From the NCBI GenBank assembly GCA_029962745.1, contig CM057157.1:28726732-28790731 (forward strand): a DNA stretch of 64,000 bases, read 5' to 3'. Made by a program: the position numbers and the translations under genes. The DNA is from Echinometra lucunter. Its lineage: Eukaryota; Echinodermata; Echinoidea; Camarodonta; Echinometridae. The notes beneath the pieces are model-generated. The model saw only the letters and a list, made by a program, of their open reading frames with translations, was not told where the DNA came from and did not search any database. How positions within the stretch are numbered: position 1 is the first letter of the stretch; every line of letters begins with the position of its first letter. Positions 46,110-59,400 of this stretch are shown one piece after another.

Positions 46110-46820
46110 CAAAGCATGGATTTCTCTTATATAGGTTTGTTCATGCTGCTTTAAAGAACTGTCAAAGTAATATTGATAAATATTCAGTGACTATTCTCAT
46201 AAAAATTGTTCTCTTTTGCCAAATATCTTGAATAGATTGCTCAAACCTATTACTTAAAATTCGCAAATAAGACAATAGATACAATACCAAAATTGAAGAC
46301 ATCAATACAGCTGACATACAATGTCACAACACTGCAATTCTGTGCTGAAAAGATGATTTTTTTTGTTCATGGTTTATCAAATTTCAAAGGTTAAGGTGTG
46401 GGGGCATTTCTGCATGATCCCTAATATCTTGTACCTTGTGCAGAGGAGTGTTAAAAATTATAAAAACAAGATAAATAAATACCGGTGAAGCATCTTTGTG
46501 TACACAGTGTAAACATGTATACAGCTCATCAATTATATCTCTAAAGGGTCTGAAATCATCATATGTAGTTACTCACATATTCATGTACAACAATCATGCC
46601 TTATGTACAATCATATCTAGGTGCACTTCCATTTTGCACATTTGCAGAGCATTATTTTTAATAAAGTTGCACTGTAACCTATAATAATGATAATCTGTGA
46701 AATATTATCTTTTTTTTTCCTGTGTGTATGCCTCCAAGCTAAAGAGTGATGAAAGCTTGGTGTAGATATATATCAAGGTGAATATCTGGGATCTTTTTAA
46801 GGTTACTGGTAACTTGTTCT

Positions 46821-46969
46821 GGGCCCCCCGTTTCATAAAACTTGTTATCGATAATAAACTGCAATAACTATTTTAAGCTACCGAAATCTTGCATCTGATT
46901 GGCTGAGGGCAAATTTGTCATAGAAAAGTGGCAGTTGTTATTGATAACAAGTTTTATAAAACGGGGCCC
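46821..46969. mobile_element. Palindromic CCAAT-core MITE (family P), copy 5, inverted
   Basis: GGGCCCCCCGTTTCATAAAAC to AAAACGGGGCCC; the core reads CTGATTGGCTGAGGG, the complement of CCAATCAG. Confidence 0.85.
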
Positions 46970-47068
46970 AGGTCTGAGTACAGTCAGAGGACATTCGTGA
47001 TGTCTTCTGCTTTTAAACCTACCTTCATTCTCACTATACTTTTCCACATAAATAGATATATCCCCAAG

Positions 47069-47258
47069 AGGTGTCATGGTGTAGTGGTTCATTCACTAGA
47101 CTCTCAATCAGGGGGTTGAGGGTTCAAATCCCAGCCCAGCACTAATCCATGTTTGCCACTCTCCACCCAGGTGTTAAATGTGTAATCAGTAAGTTGTGTA
47201 CATCATTGTAGTTAGATTGCTGTATGTGCACCTGTAAAATGCTGCCTGGATAATCTTT
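47069..47258 (+). mobile_element. tRNA-derived SINE
   Basis: A-box TGGTGTAGTGG (47077-47087) and B-box GGTTCAAATCC (47121-47131), then CCAGCCCAGCACTAATCC and CCACTCTCCACCCAGGTGTT. It ends just before the relic exon at 47263. Confidence 0.75.
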
Positions 47259-47262
47259 TTAC

Positions 47263-47400
47263 TTTTGTCTAAGCAACTCAATGGCAGGTTGTCCAGGAAC
47301 TGTTGTTCTTGACAAATATCTCAATAACCCTCCTGCTGAGATCACACAGTTTACGGACGTTATGAAGATGATTCATCCACCAATACCTCCGTCATCACTA
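47263..47400 (-). pseudogene. Decayed copy of the last exon of the C1orf87-like gene
   Basis: It lies about 40-175 bp past the true stop codon, offset 185 bp from the real exon. In gene sense it reads LSRRVIEIF and, after a 5-nt deletion, VPGQPAIELLRQK-stop. The real exon has IKRVIETCC...VPIQPVIEILRQKKK-stop. The frameshift breaks the exon, but the stop lies at nearly the same place. Confidence 0.75.
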
Positions 47401-47437
47401 TAACAGTACAAAGAATTGTTTATGCTGTCAAAGTGCA

Positions 47438-50400
47438 TCACTTCTTTTTCTGTCTGAGTATCTCTATGACGGGTTGTATGGGTACTTGGTCTCCCTCATG
47501 ACAGCATGTCTCGATGACCCTCTTGATGTGAGACAATGAAATACCAAGCTGGTAGATGAGGTTGTAGTTGTTCACCAGGCGAAGCATCTCCTCTCTGTCC
47601 AGACATCCTGTCATAAAAACAGAAACAGAAAATCTAATTAACAGAAACTTTCACTACTTGGAGCAAAGGACCCGAGACATTCCAAACTGCTTCTATCAAA
47701 GGAGAACGAAAGCCCAGGCCTTCCTCAAGAGAGACAACTGCAGATAAATGCCATGTCAAAAGGATTACAATACACATGCAAGTATTCAAACCCTCAACCC
47801 TTCAGGCGGAGAAAAACGTTATTAATGTTTAAACAATAATTGATTTTTTTCCCCATGGTTTTGGTTCCCTGAGGGAAATAGAATTCTTACCAGTCTTTGA
47901 TGTATCTGTGCTATAGAGCCCCTTGGCAAGATGGAGGAATCCCTTGAACCACTCCTCCCTCTCTCGTTTCTCATCTTTCTGCCTTGACACCACCACTGCC
48001 TCCTGCTCTACTGGTCTCTGGCGGTGACGCTGCTGATGCTCCTGGGCCATCTGCCTGAGTTGTTCGATCTCGTAATCCTCCTGCTTCGGGGACGGGGTGG
48101 ACGGGGGAGAGTTGATGGAGGCTTGTTCCTCCGTGGGGGTGTCATTGCGAGTTATCTCCATCTCAACATCGGTCACGTTGTTTTGTTCTGGAGCGTGTCT
48201 CGAGGTTTCAATTCTCTGTAAATAAATACAGCAAACATAAGCATAAATCAGGTAGTAAAACATTCATACCAATTATGTTGATCTCTAGTATTTTCTATTA
48301 ACCCATTCGTGACAGGAATTATTTAAAGCCTAATTTGATCAGCTTTTATTCTTCAAAATGGCAACACCAACATTTTTATTTCATTGCTACATTTTTCTAA
48401 TTAAACGTCATGTATCTGAAATGAATATAAATTGACAGAAATTATGATGAGAAGTCAAAAAGTTGCCAATTTGCAGGGAAAACGGTAATTTTAACATTTT
48501 CATCGCATTGCCAATTTAAGGATTTTAATGCTTATTTTCCTTTAAAAAAATTTCAGCATCAAACAACAAATATTGATGCAACCAAAATGGACACAGTATG
48601 TGTAGATTTTTTTGCTCTTTCTGCTCATGTATTTGGTATGATTTTTAGGGCTTTGCATCAAAAGATGTTAGGCCAAACCACAAAATGTTGACCTCTGTCA
48701 TGAATGTGTTAACAATATATTCAAGTCAACTCAGATGTTAGAAGATTTTCTGATTCATAGTTGAAATGTATCTCACAGGATTATGAAAATCTATTTCTGG
48801 CATCTTTTTCAGGATGGCACAGAATGAAAGTCAATTTCATTTTCTGATCAGTGACCATTTTGTCGGTGGGTTGTTAAAACCTTGTATCTCAAAATTCAAA
48901 AATCTTGAGGACAGCTCAGAAAAAGCTGTATTTTCAAATTATGGCAACGGTGGCAACCTCATTTTGTCTGGAAACAGTCTCCTAATTTATGTAGAGAACT
49001 CTTTCCAGGCAAAAGAAGGTTGCCACTTATGCCATTACTCTAAAATAGAGCTTTTTCTGAGCTGTCCTAAAAAATTCTAAGTTTGAGATACGAGGTTTTA
49101 ACAGCCCACCAACGATATAGTGTTGCTCGTAGTCTGACTGTTTCAAGAATACAAAAAAGGGCATGTCTGAGTAGAATATCCTCACCAAATACTGTCAGAA
49201 AATACTGTAAAAACATGATAAAATTGAGAATACCCTTTCTACATAGAACTTCTTGAGCTAATTGAGTAGAGAAGCTCTTTTAATGCTTCTCTCCACTCAC
49301 CGCAAGAGGTTTCCTGAGCCATGGAGGGGATGAAACTTTAGCTGGTTCCTCTGGTGTGGGTAAGACCTCTTTGATGGGTCTCTTAGGCCAGGTGCTTGGT
49401 CTTCTTGGCTCTATGACAGGCGCCAGCCCTCCAGAATGTGGCTTGGGCCCGTCTCTAGACCTATTCCCACTTCTTTCCCTCTGGGAACCGCTGTTACGAG
49501 GACTGTTCCCAAAAGAGTTCCTGTTCCCAAGCGAGGTGACGTTAGGGTCTTCTGAGGCTCTCCTTTGGCTGTGGTTTTGATTTTGGCCCTGGGACTTCTC
49601 TCCGCGCGGTGTCATAGCATCCCCAGAATCCACTCTCTCTAGAATTTCCAAGAATGCTACCCAACTGATATATTATAGAAATAGGGAAGGGTGAAAGAGA
49701 GATTTCAAAAATCACTGATCTTAGAAATATGATAATAATAATAAATATATGTAGTTAATACCGTAATTAACGTTCTATAAACCGCACACGTGTATTAACC
49801 GCACCCCCAATTTTTGACCCCCTCTGGTGAAAAAAAAAATACACACATAAACCTTTCTTCTCTCACTTTGAACAACATTTCGTATTTCCAAACAAAATGG
49901 AAAATCAGACATGAAATGAAAGGATTCAGTAAACTAAATACCAGTTTAAAAAAAGAAAAGGAAGAGTAGTTCAATCCACATTCCGATTATCCCAGCGACA
50001 GCTGCTCTTATATCCAACTTTTGCAATGCAGATGCGAGGCTGGCTTTAGTCAGGTGACGAAGCTTTTAAATTAGTCATGTGACATTTTGAAAGTCCCCGG
50101 ATGCGTAAGTGGAAAGTTTATTTCCCTTGCAAGACACACGCATCCCAGATGCAACGCTCGTAGCTGGCATTGCTGTTTGGCAATGCAGACGAGGCTGGCT
50201 TTAGTCAGGTGACGAAGCTTTAGTCATGTGACATTTTTAATGTCCCGGATGCGTAAGTGGAAAGTTTATTTCCCTTGCAAGACACATGCATCCCAGATGC
50301 AATGCTCGTAGCTGGCATTGCTGTTTGGCAATGCAGACGAGGCTGGGCTGTAGTCAGATGACGTAATTTTAGTCATGTGACATTTTGAAAGTCCCCGGAT

Positions 50401-53400
50401 GCGTAAGGGACATGTCAAAGCAAGTTGAATTCCCTTGCAAGATACACGACACACCATGCACACAATGGTCCACACTCTCGTGAGTGTTCAGCACAGGAAT
50501 TATCATGCAGCTAATTGCAACGTGAAATTAACTTTTCAAAACAAGAATTGCAACCTGTAAACTTCTGTAAACTGTAAGTTCTTACTTGCCGAACGTTACC
50601 GGGACCTTGTACCCGCTAAATAACTTGTCTGTATGGGTGACTGACTCTTATTATTCCTGGCGAATCCTGGCCCAGACCTGTCATTGTGTATTAACTGCAC
50701 CCCCGACTTTCGGTGAAATGGAGGAGGAACAGCGACATGTAGCTCCTACCTCCAATACCACTCCAAAAAAGGGTATTAGAGTCAATGGTGATCAATATCA
50801 CATCTGTGTACATTAGAAGTACCCTTCAAAAAAAAAATCTATGGATTTACACTATACATACCCCAAACTTAGAGCGCCACCAAAGTTGGGATTGGGAGAG
50901 GTTTACGCAACAGGGAAAATTAAATTTGCATTAATCTTCCACTGAGATGTCAGCAAACTTGTACTTAAAGAAAGTACTGTAAATGCAGGAATATTTTCCA
51001 TTTTCGTGGATTTCGTGCTATTTTCGGCAAGCACGAATTCTAGAACTCACAAAAATATTTCATATGTACTGAAATACCAAATCAAATTTTGTACCTTTGA
51101 GAGTGCAGTGCGAATTTAAGAACCAGCGAATGTGTTCTTGGGTTGTTCAGTGCAAAAAATTAATCATGCAAAAATAAAAGCGTTTACAGTATTGTGAAAT
51201 GCTGCCCTCTATACTCTACAAAAGAAATCTTGTACTCACCTCAGTTGTCCCTCCCCTGTGTCTATCCTCTGTATCATCTTGTTGAGGAGCGAGCCTTGGA
51301 CAGGTATCCGGTAGAATAGGAATAAATCATCCAGCTGCAAAAAAGCATATCCACACACATTTAGAATATCAATAGTGGATCCATAGACATATAATAAATT
51401 TACTAGACGAAAAGCAGCACGCGCAGATATCATTACGCAAATGGCATTAGGCCCCTCCTCTTTCGGATCATTTGAAGGGGCCGATAAGCACCCGTTATTG
51501 CCATGATATCGACGATATCAATGACACCGTTGCATTATTCAATCTATTGCGCTTATCATTTTTATTTTAACACATTGATTTAATGCTCATTTGTTGCGCG
51601 TTTATTGTGCATTAACTGCGCATGCGGTAAGCTGATGCGTGTTATGTTTCATAACGCGTACAAACAAATGCTACTAGTTGGAAGCATCTTACAAAATGAA
51701 TTATTCATTTTTGATCATGAATATTGATGGGTGCTTAGGTCAGCCTTCTAATGGATCTGCACAAAATGGCGGAGCTTTAGGGGCCTGAGTGGATCATCCA
51801 TGCTGTTGTGTATTTTCATGGTGTTGATCAATAGGAAGGTAAAGATACAATTAAAACTTGTGTCCATCTCTTAAAGGCATATGGTAGGCAGTTTCCATGT
51901 GCATTTGATCAGAATTCACCAAAACCGAACATGGTGGAAAGCACTGGAAATACCAGTGATGGTTACAAGTCTGGAACACGGCAAACCCACTGTCCAATAT
52001 CCTCTGGTTCCTCTTCGCAGGCTTCTGCCCGGTTCAGGAGAGAGAAATGTTTCAAAGAAATTTGACAGTTGCGAAAACTTGCTTCTGCATGAAGCTGAGA
52101 GAAGCAGAGTCAATTCCAACTTACGTCTCTCCTGGTGAATGTTCCCTGTTTATGTTTGTCTTTCTTGAGGCACATTTCCCTCATGCCGTCCACATCTATG
52201 GTCTGTTTCTTCTTGCCATCCGTGAACTGCTCCTCCAGCATTCTGATCAACATAGCATCTTCCAACTCAGTGAATGTTTTCAGCGGTTTCCTAGAATTTT
52301 GGGGGAAAAAAGGAGTAAATCCAATAAAGAAAGTGGATTATTGTTCCTCAACACAATATCTATTGCTGTGCTAAAGATACTCTTCGTCTTTCTGGTTTAT
52401 AACCACTTCAACCAAACCCCACACACACACATATATATATATATATATCAGCATAAATCTCATATCTCTTTGCCACAAGTGATTTTCACAATTTGATTTT
52501 AAAAAAGTATCAGGTACAAAAAAAAAAGAGTGGAAGGCTGAAAATATATGCATCTACTAAATCTGTAACATGTTAACCATGTGTTCTATTGCTTTTAACA
52601 ATTGCAACAAAATGACAGGATGAAATTCTTAGGCAATACTCTTGTTGGAAAGAACTACTGAAAAGATAATAAAAAAACTTACCTTATTTGAAATGAAGGT
52701 TTCCATTTTTCTTGTTCTCTGTAATACAATTGAATAGAAAAAAACAATGCATATTAGATAAACAAGGTTTCAAGATTTCTTTTATTTCCACAAGATATTT
52801 TCAATGTTCTATAGAACAAATAAACATGTAATATATACAGGTTGATATAACATTTCTTGCAGCAAAGAGATCCATTCTCGTATTTCAAATCAACAACTTA
52901 ATACAACACCACAGAAAAGGTATCATACTGTTTCAACCTACAGAGCAGGTGCTGTGGTATACTGGTTCACGCACCTGACTCTCAATCAAAGGCTTGAGGA
53001 TTCAAATCCCAGCCCAGCACTAACATCTTTTGGTAAGACATTAAACCATGCTTGCCACTCTCACCCAGGTGCTCATTGGGTACCTGGTAGGATGCGAAGG
53101 TCAGTGTGATTGGATTAGGATATGCGTGCCCTTAAAATGGATGAATGGCTTGAATGCTCCCTAGGAAGTGGGAATGTGTACAAAGTGCAGAATAGTTAAT
53201 TGAATCCAGTGGCAGGAGTAATACTACAACAATAAGCACTTCGGTCAGTTTACACTGTTTTGCTACTTGCACAGGTTTTTTCAATCTGCTCTAATCTTAC
53301 ATCTACAATTTGATAATTTTCTTGACATTTCAATTTTACACTCAATATCATATTTCTGCAAATAGTAATGTGCATTAGTTCTATTTGAATTTTTGATTTC

Positions 53401-56400
53401 ATATGAATGTTTAATGTTTCAAAATTTCTATTTCCTATTTTGTTGTACATTATTGTATCAGACGATTTCTTATCATATTGCTTTTTAATAATAAATTCAC
53501 GGTGATTCAGCCTTTGGCTGCTACTTTGAATTTTTTTTTTAAATAAATACACCTGAAATACACCTGTATGAACTGTCGAGGTACTTATAAGAAACCTGTA
53601 TTATCATTATTATTCAAAAGGATAATTACCACACAAACAGAATGCAAACAGATTTCAGCTCATATGAGAGTGCATAAACTCAGCAAGTTGAATTTTGAAG
53701 TTTATGTTAACCCATTCGTGACAGAGGTCCACATTTTGTGGTTTGGCGTAATATCTTTTGATGCAAAGCCCTATAAATCATACCAAATACATGAGCAGAA
53801 AGAGCAAAAAATTCTACACAAACTGCCCATTTTGGTTGCGTCAATATTCGTTGTTTGATGCTGAAAATTTTTATAGGAAAATAAGCATTAAAATCCTTAA
53901 ATTGGCAATGTGATAGAAATTTTAAAATCACCATTTTCCCCTGCAAATTGGCAACTTTTTGACTTCTCATCATAATTTCTGTCAATTTATATTCATTTCA
54001 GATACATGACGTTTCATAAGAAAAATGTAGCAATAAAATAAAAAAAGTTGATGTTGCCAATTTGAAGAATAAAATCTGATCAAATTAGGCTTTAAATAAT
54101 TCCTGTCACGAATGGGTTAATATATCACGTGGAGGCTTACAGTGAAGGTACTGGTAGTACCGGTAACTTACTTCTGTTTTTTCTTCTGCCTCATCTCATT
54201 CAGTTTTCTTTCTTCCTCTTTTCGCTCTTTCTCCTCCTTCTCCTCATATCGTTTGATCTGAGCATCAAGTCTTTCTAACTCGTGATCCGCGTTTCCACCA
54301 TCGTTTGTTTCATGCACAAACCTGAGAACGTAACAATTATAACAGAGTCATTCACACAAATCTGGCATAAAGAGGAATGTTAGTTAGGCAGAGTAAATCA
54401 AGCAAGCAAGAATAGTGTATTCTTGTAGTGCTCAAAGAGATATCTGGCAGCAACCCCCCCTTTTTTTAATTTGTACACAAATGGCATGGTAAACTGCACC
54501 ACTTACGAGAACGAGATGCGCATCAAAGCTCAAATAAAAGAGTTTTGCCGAAAGTTGAACAGAGAAACTGAATTATGAGAAACTGAATCATTACTGAAAC
54601 TGAATTACTGACAACTAAGAATTAGCTTGGTCCACACCACCTGGAGCAAAGAAACATACTTTTTGCCTCAGCGAGTTTTATCTTGCCCCCTCGCACACCA
54701 TTTATTTAAGTGCAAAATAAAAGCAAGGGTTTGTCACTTCGTATATGAACAAGCATTTAGTGGTTCATTCTGGGGAGTGTTTCATGCGGTGGCTTGTCAG
54801 TGATTTTTACTGACAAAATTTACTCTCAGCCAATCAGATGCAAGGATTTCAGTAGCCTATAACAGTTATCAGTAAAAATCACTGACAAGACACCTCATGA
54901 AACACCCCCCTGATGACTTTCAACTAAGAGACTGAATCATGGCTTGTGCATATATGTATAGACAGGGCATTTCATCTTCAGCTTGCTCTCTTGACACAAG
55001 TTTGCTAATGGGTAACTGGTAGCACTCATTCCTTAAGATGCTCTGTATGATGTAAGCACTGCTGGAGCTAAAGCCAGTAATAAAATCATTTGATGTAGCA
55101 ATAGGAGTTTAAGAATTAAAGGAATTTATGAGCAACTTATGGGCTTCTATTTTTGCCCCAAACCACTAAACAATTATACAATTATGGTTCTTTTCAATAA
55201 GATCATACAATTCTTACAACTCATACCTGCAGAACTTAAATATTGGGAGCCAAATTTCCAACACTTTCAGTTTTACCATTATTCCAAAATTTTGACAAAC
55301 TATTTGGGCTTGTGTTCGTTGATGAAAAGTCTCTCAGTAGTCAGTGATATCTAAGACAGCTGACCACCTAAGGAATTGGATTTGAACAGTTTCTGTTTCA
55401 TAGTAAGAAGATAAAATTTGAAAGCAATCAGAATAATGTGACTTCTTCAACACTCTAACCTATAATAATAGCTTCAATGTTACAACCCTTACATCATGTA
55501 AACCATCCCTTGATGATTCTCACGAATTAGAACTTACTTATTTACATCATCCACCAGTAGGGTTTGTGCCTTTGCAGATCCTAGCTGCGCTCTGGCCAGG
55601 AACTGTATCAGCTTCTCATAGTTCACCTGGTCTGGATTGGAACCCTTGGCGAAGTTGGAGAAGAGCAGCCTCAAGGTTGCGATAGGAATCGGCAGCTTGT
55701 GCTTGTGAGCGATCATGTTCATTTGCGGCTGGCTGACGAAGCCATGCAGCCCATGATCGAATTCTGCAAGGTCCGTGTACATCTCCTTGAAGTGGAGCGG
55801 GTCGTATCCGACCAAATGCTCAGAGACTTGGTCTGTCAGGGAGCGCTTATTGTTGATAGGGGATAGGACTGGAGACGAGCCCATGTGGACTGGGAAAGGC
55901 TTATGGAGGATATCCTTGATATCAGGAGGATCTTCTTGTGGTGTGTCGTCGGACCAGACATCGTCATCGTCACCATGATCATGACTGTGTTCGGAGGCAT
56001 GGATTGGTGGAAGAGCTCTATATAAAAAAGAGAATGGGAAGTACGACAGGTATGTTATCACTGGGTCATCAAGGAAGTACATAATTTCAGGCATAATTTT
56101 CTTTTTTTATGGCATGGTTCATAGCACTATGCATAACCAGATTTAAATGGAATCAAATAAAAGAACACAAATCAACTACAGAACAATATGTGCTTTCAGT
56201 GATCAACACGCAGGCCTCAAATTTCATCCAATTTACATGTAGGTCACGGCCACTTCCCTGGAGGGCACATAATGCACTCAGAGGGGCACCAAGGCCAAAA
56301 TAAGAGCTGACCTGCCTGACCAACTTGCGCACACGGTTCATACTTCTCCCATGTCATAATCACCTAGGTTACTCCTAATATTCTTTCTCAAGAGCAATCC

Positions 56401-59400
56401 CAATGATACCAACCTTGGAGCTCCAGGCCTGCCTTCATAGTGATTCCCTTTGCCATGGATGTGTGAGTTGCTTGTGTCTCTAGGTGCCGTTTGGGAGTAG
56501 ATCTTCCGGTAGTTACCAGGCAACTGTAGTCCAACCAACAAGAGCATTTTTTAGAAATGCCAATGATAGAAAAATGACTGAGGTGGGATATTTGATATAA
56601 GTTTGAAACATCAGTTCACCAGTGCAGGGCCCTTGCATCTGATTGGCTGAGAGCATATTTGTCATAGAAATGTGGCAGTTGTTACTGATTATAAGTTTTA
56701 TGAAATGGGGCCAAGTACAGGTCTGAGCAAGGTGTCTGAATCATAGATATTGATACTGTCACAGATAAATAGTGTACCTTTATGGATGTGTCACAAAAAC
56801 TTCTGTGCTAAAAGGAAAGCAGGTAAAAGTAAATAGTAACAAAGCAAGAGTGCAAATAAAACAATGCTCAAGAAAATAATTATACTTCAGCCATAGACCT
56901 TTCTAAAACAGCAAGGAATCATTCCTGTAACTTCACATGGTTCATGGTTCGAGTCCCACCATGGCAAATATGTCTTTTGGCATGACATTTATCTACATTT
57001 GCCGCTCTCCACCCAGGTGTTGTAAATGGGTACCTAGTAGTAAGAAATTCCTTGAAATGCGAGAGCGCTGTAATGACAAAGCCGGGGTTATAACAGCGAA
57101 GCACCGGAAGTGTCAGGTGTGACAGACATGCGCTCTATACAAGAATCCACTATTATCATTATTATCACTATTCAGCAAATCAACTTAAATTTTAATTGCT
57201 TTCAAGCAAAACAGTTGCCCTCTTTGAAATGCATGGTGTGAGGATTACAGTTATTAACAAACTCCAAAATGTCCTTGACCCTAACGAAGAAAAACATTCT
57301 ACTAGCTCTTCATCAAAAAGAGACAAGGGCAGTTAAAACACAATGATGTAAAAACTGTTGATAAACAAATATTTCACTATCAAGGCTCATTCAGACTTGA
57401 CACAGTAAACTGCCATACCAAAATAAACCCTGTACATCACTTCCAAATGAATGGCAAGCATGGGTGAGTAAAAAAAAGTTTCTTTCTGGGTATCCTCAGG
57501 CATTTGTTGGTGGTATTTATTTTGCTTGTTTGTACAATTTCATCTCTGCCTGAAAATGAAATAATTAAATAAATAGCACATATTCAAACAGAGCAATATT
57601 AAGGGCTAAAATCAAAAGCACTCAAGTTAAATGTGTTATAAGATAAAGAAATTGGGGTTCCCTTTGCAAATGACATTTTATTTTGCCTCAGAATTTTTGA
57701 AATAGTCTCCAGGGCTGGATCCAGAATTTTTCAAGGGGAGGGGGTCAGCTTATTCAGGTGTCTGGTTTTATCCAAAGAATTTGCTGAAAAGCAAAAAAAA
57801 AAAAAAAAAAAAGGTTTGTGGCATTTTCAGGTGTATTTTACTTGCTGATAGGCAAATAAAAAGGTTTCAAAAAGGGGGGGGGGGGGGGGGGTACCCTGGA
57901 TCCACCCCTGGTCTCCACAGAGCATAAAATAGGCATGTCACATTATTTTGCTTACTGGATCCGGACTGTTATTGTAGCTGCTGTGGTTGCTCTCCTTCAC
58001 TGGGGGCTGGTATTGCATAGGAGGGGTACCGTGAGGCCCCGTCTGCAGTGACGCAGACGTTTCTCGGCTACCGGCACTGTAAAGAAATAAAAAATCAAAT
58101 TACATGTACTACAGTGAAACCTATATAAAGACCACTCAAGTGGAACAAGAAAAGTGGTCTTTATGAGCAGGTGGTCTTAATGGAGAGATTCCTTTCATAC
58201 ACATTTCACTGTTCAAGGGAAGTGAGAATTGCAATCTTTAGAGACAGATGGTTTTTCTATGCTTGTGGTCGCTAAAGCAAGTACGACTGCACGAATGAAA
58301 ACATTATATTCTACTGTGCTGCATGCTTCTGATGTGCTCAAAACTGCAATGAGCACTTAAATGACAATATGTATGTTTGATTCGAAAGTATTCATAGCTG
58401 ATTTCCAATGGTAGGTTATGCTAATAGTTCAAAGGAACATCATTAAGTTTGTTCACATAACAAAAGTCATCTTCCAAAGATACATGCAGGAATCAGCACT
58501 GTTTGGGGAACTTCTGAGTAAGGTGCTTTACAAGAAAATAAAAACTGCACTCTCACTAAAATAATTTTTGAAGTTTAGGGGTTATTCATCAATTGACACT
58601 AGATAATCTGGTGTCAAGTGATAAAGCTGCTTATTTCTTAAATTGTTCCCCCCCCTCCCCCCGTTTTCATTCAAACTGCAATTTTTTTTTTTTTTTGCGA
58701 GCGTCATTTTCCAAGTGTTGCATAAGAATATTGTCCAGGATGTCAAAGTCTGTCAAATGTATCATTCTCTGCTTTTCTACATTGCTTCATTACCATTACA
58801 GATAAATGTATGATACAGCGAAGAAATAATATAGAAAATTCATAACCTAACAAACCGTTGAATATGGCAGACAAAAGACACCCATGTCATAGATTACACA
58901 GGGTTCATACACTTATATATTTTCAAAATCCCATGACTTTCCATGACTTTCCAGGGCAGAAAAATGCAAATTTCCATGATTCATCAATCACATGTGATGT
59001 AAAATTTACATAAAAAGTGTGCTGATTAAAAGAGATTCAAAGCTGATCTGAGTGCCATGAATGCAGGGCTGGCTGGAGCGTGAATTTATTAATACGAAAA
59101 ATATCTTGAAAAAATAATTTTCCATGACTTTGCAGAAGAAATTGACAAATTCCCAGACTTTCCCTGACTTTGTGCTTCTGGAAAAAAGAATTTCCAATTT
59201 CCCTGATTTTCCAGAAATTCCCTGACCCGTATGAGCCCTGTTACAGCTTAAGACTGATGGTCCCTGTATGAAGCCTACCAGAATAAGAAAATTCACTAGC
59301 AATGGGTTATAAATGCAAAGTCATCAACAAGTTAAAAATCTCATTTGTTATCCTTAAATGTGTTTCTTCACTGCAATATAGCATATCCTGATAAAAAAAG

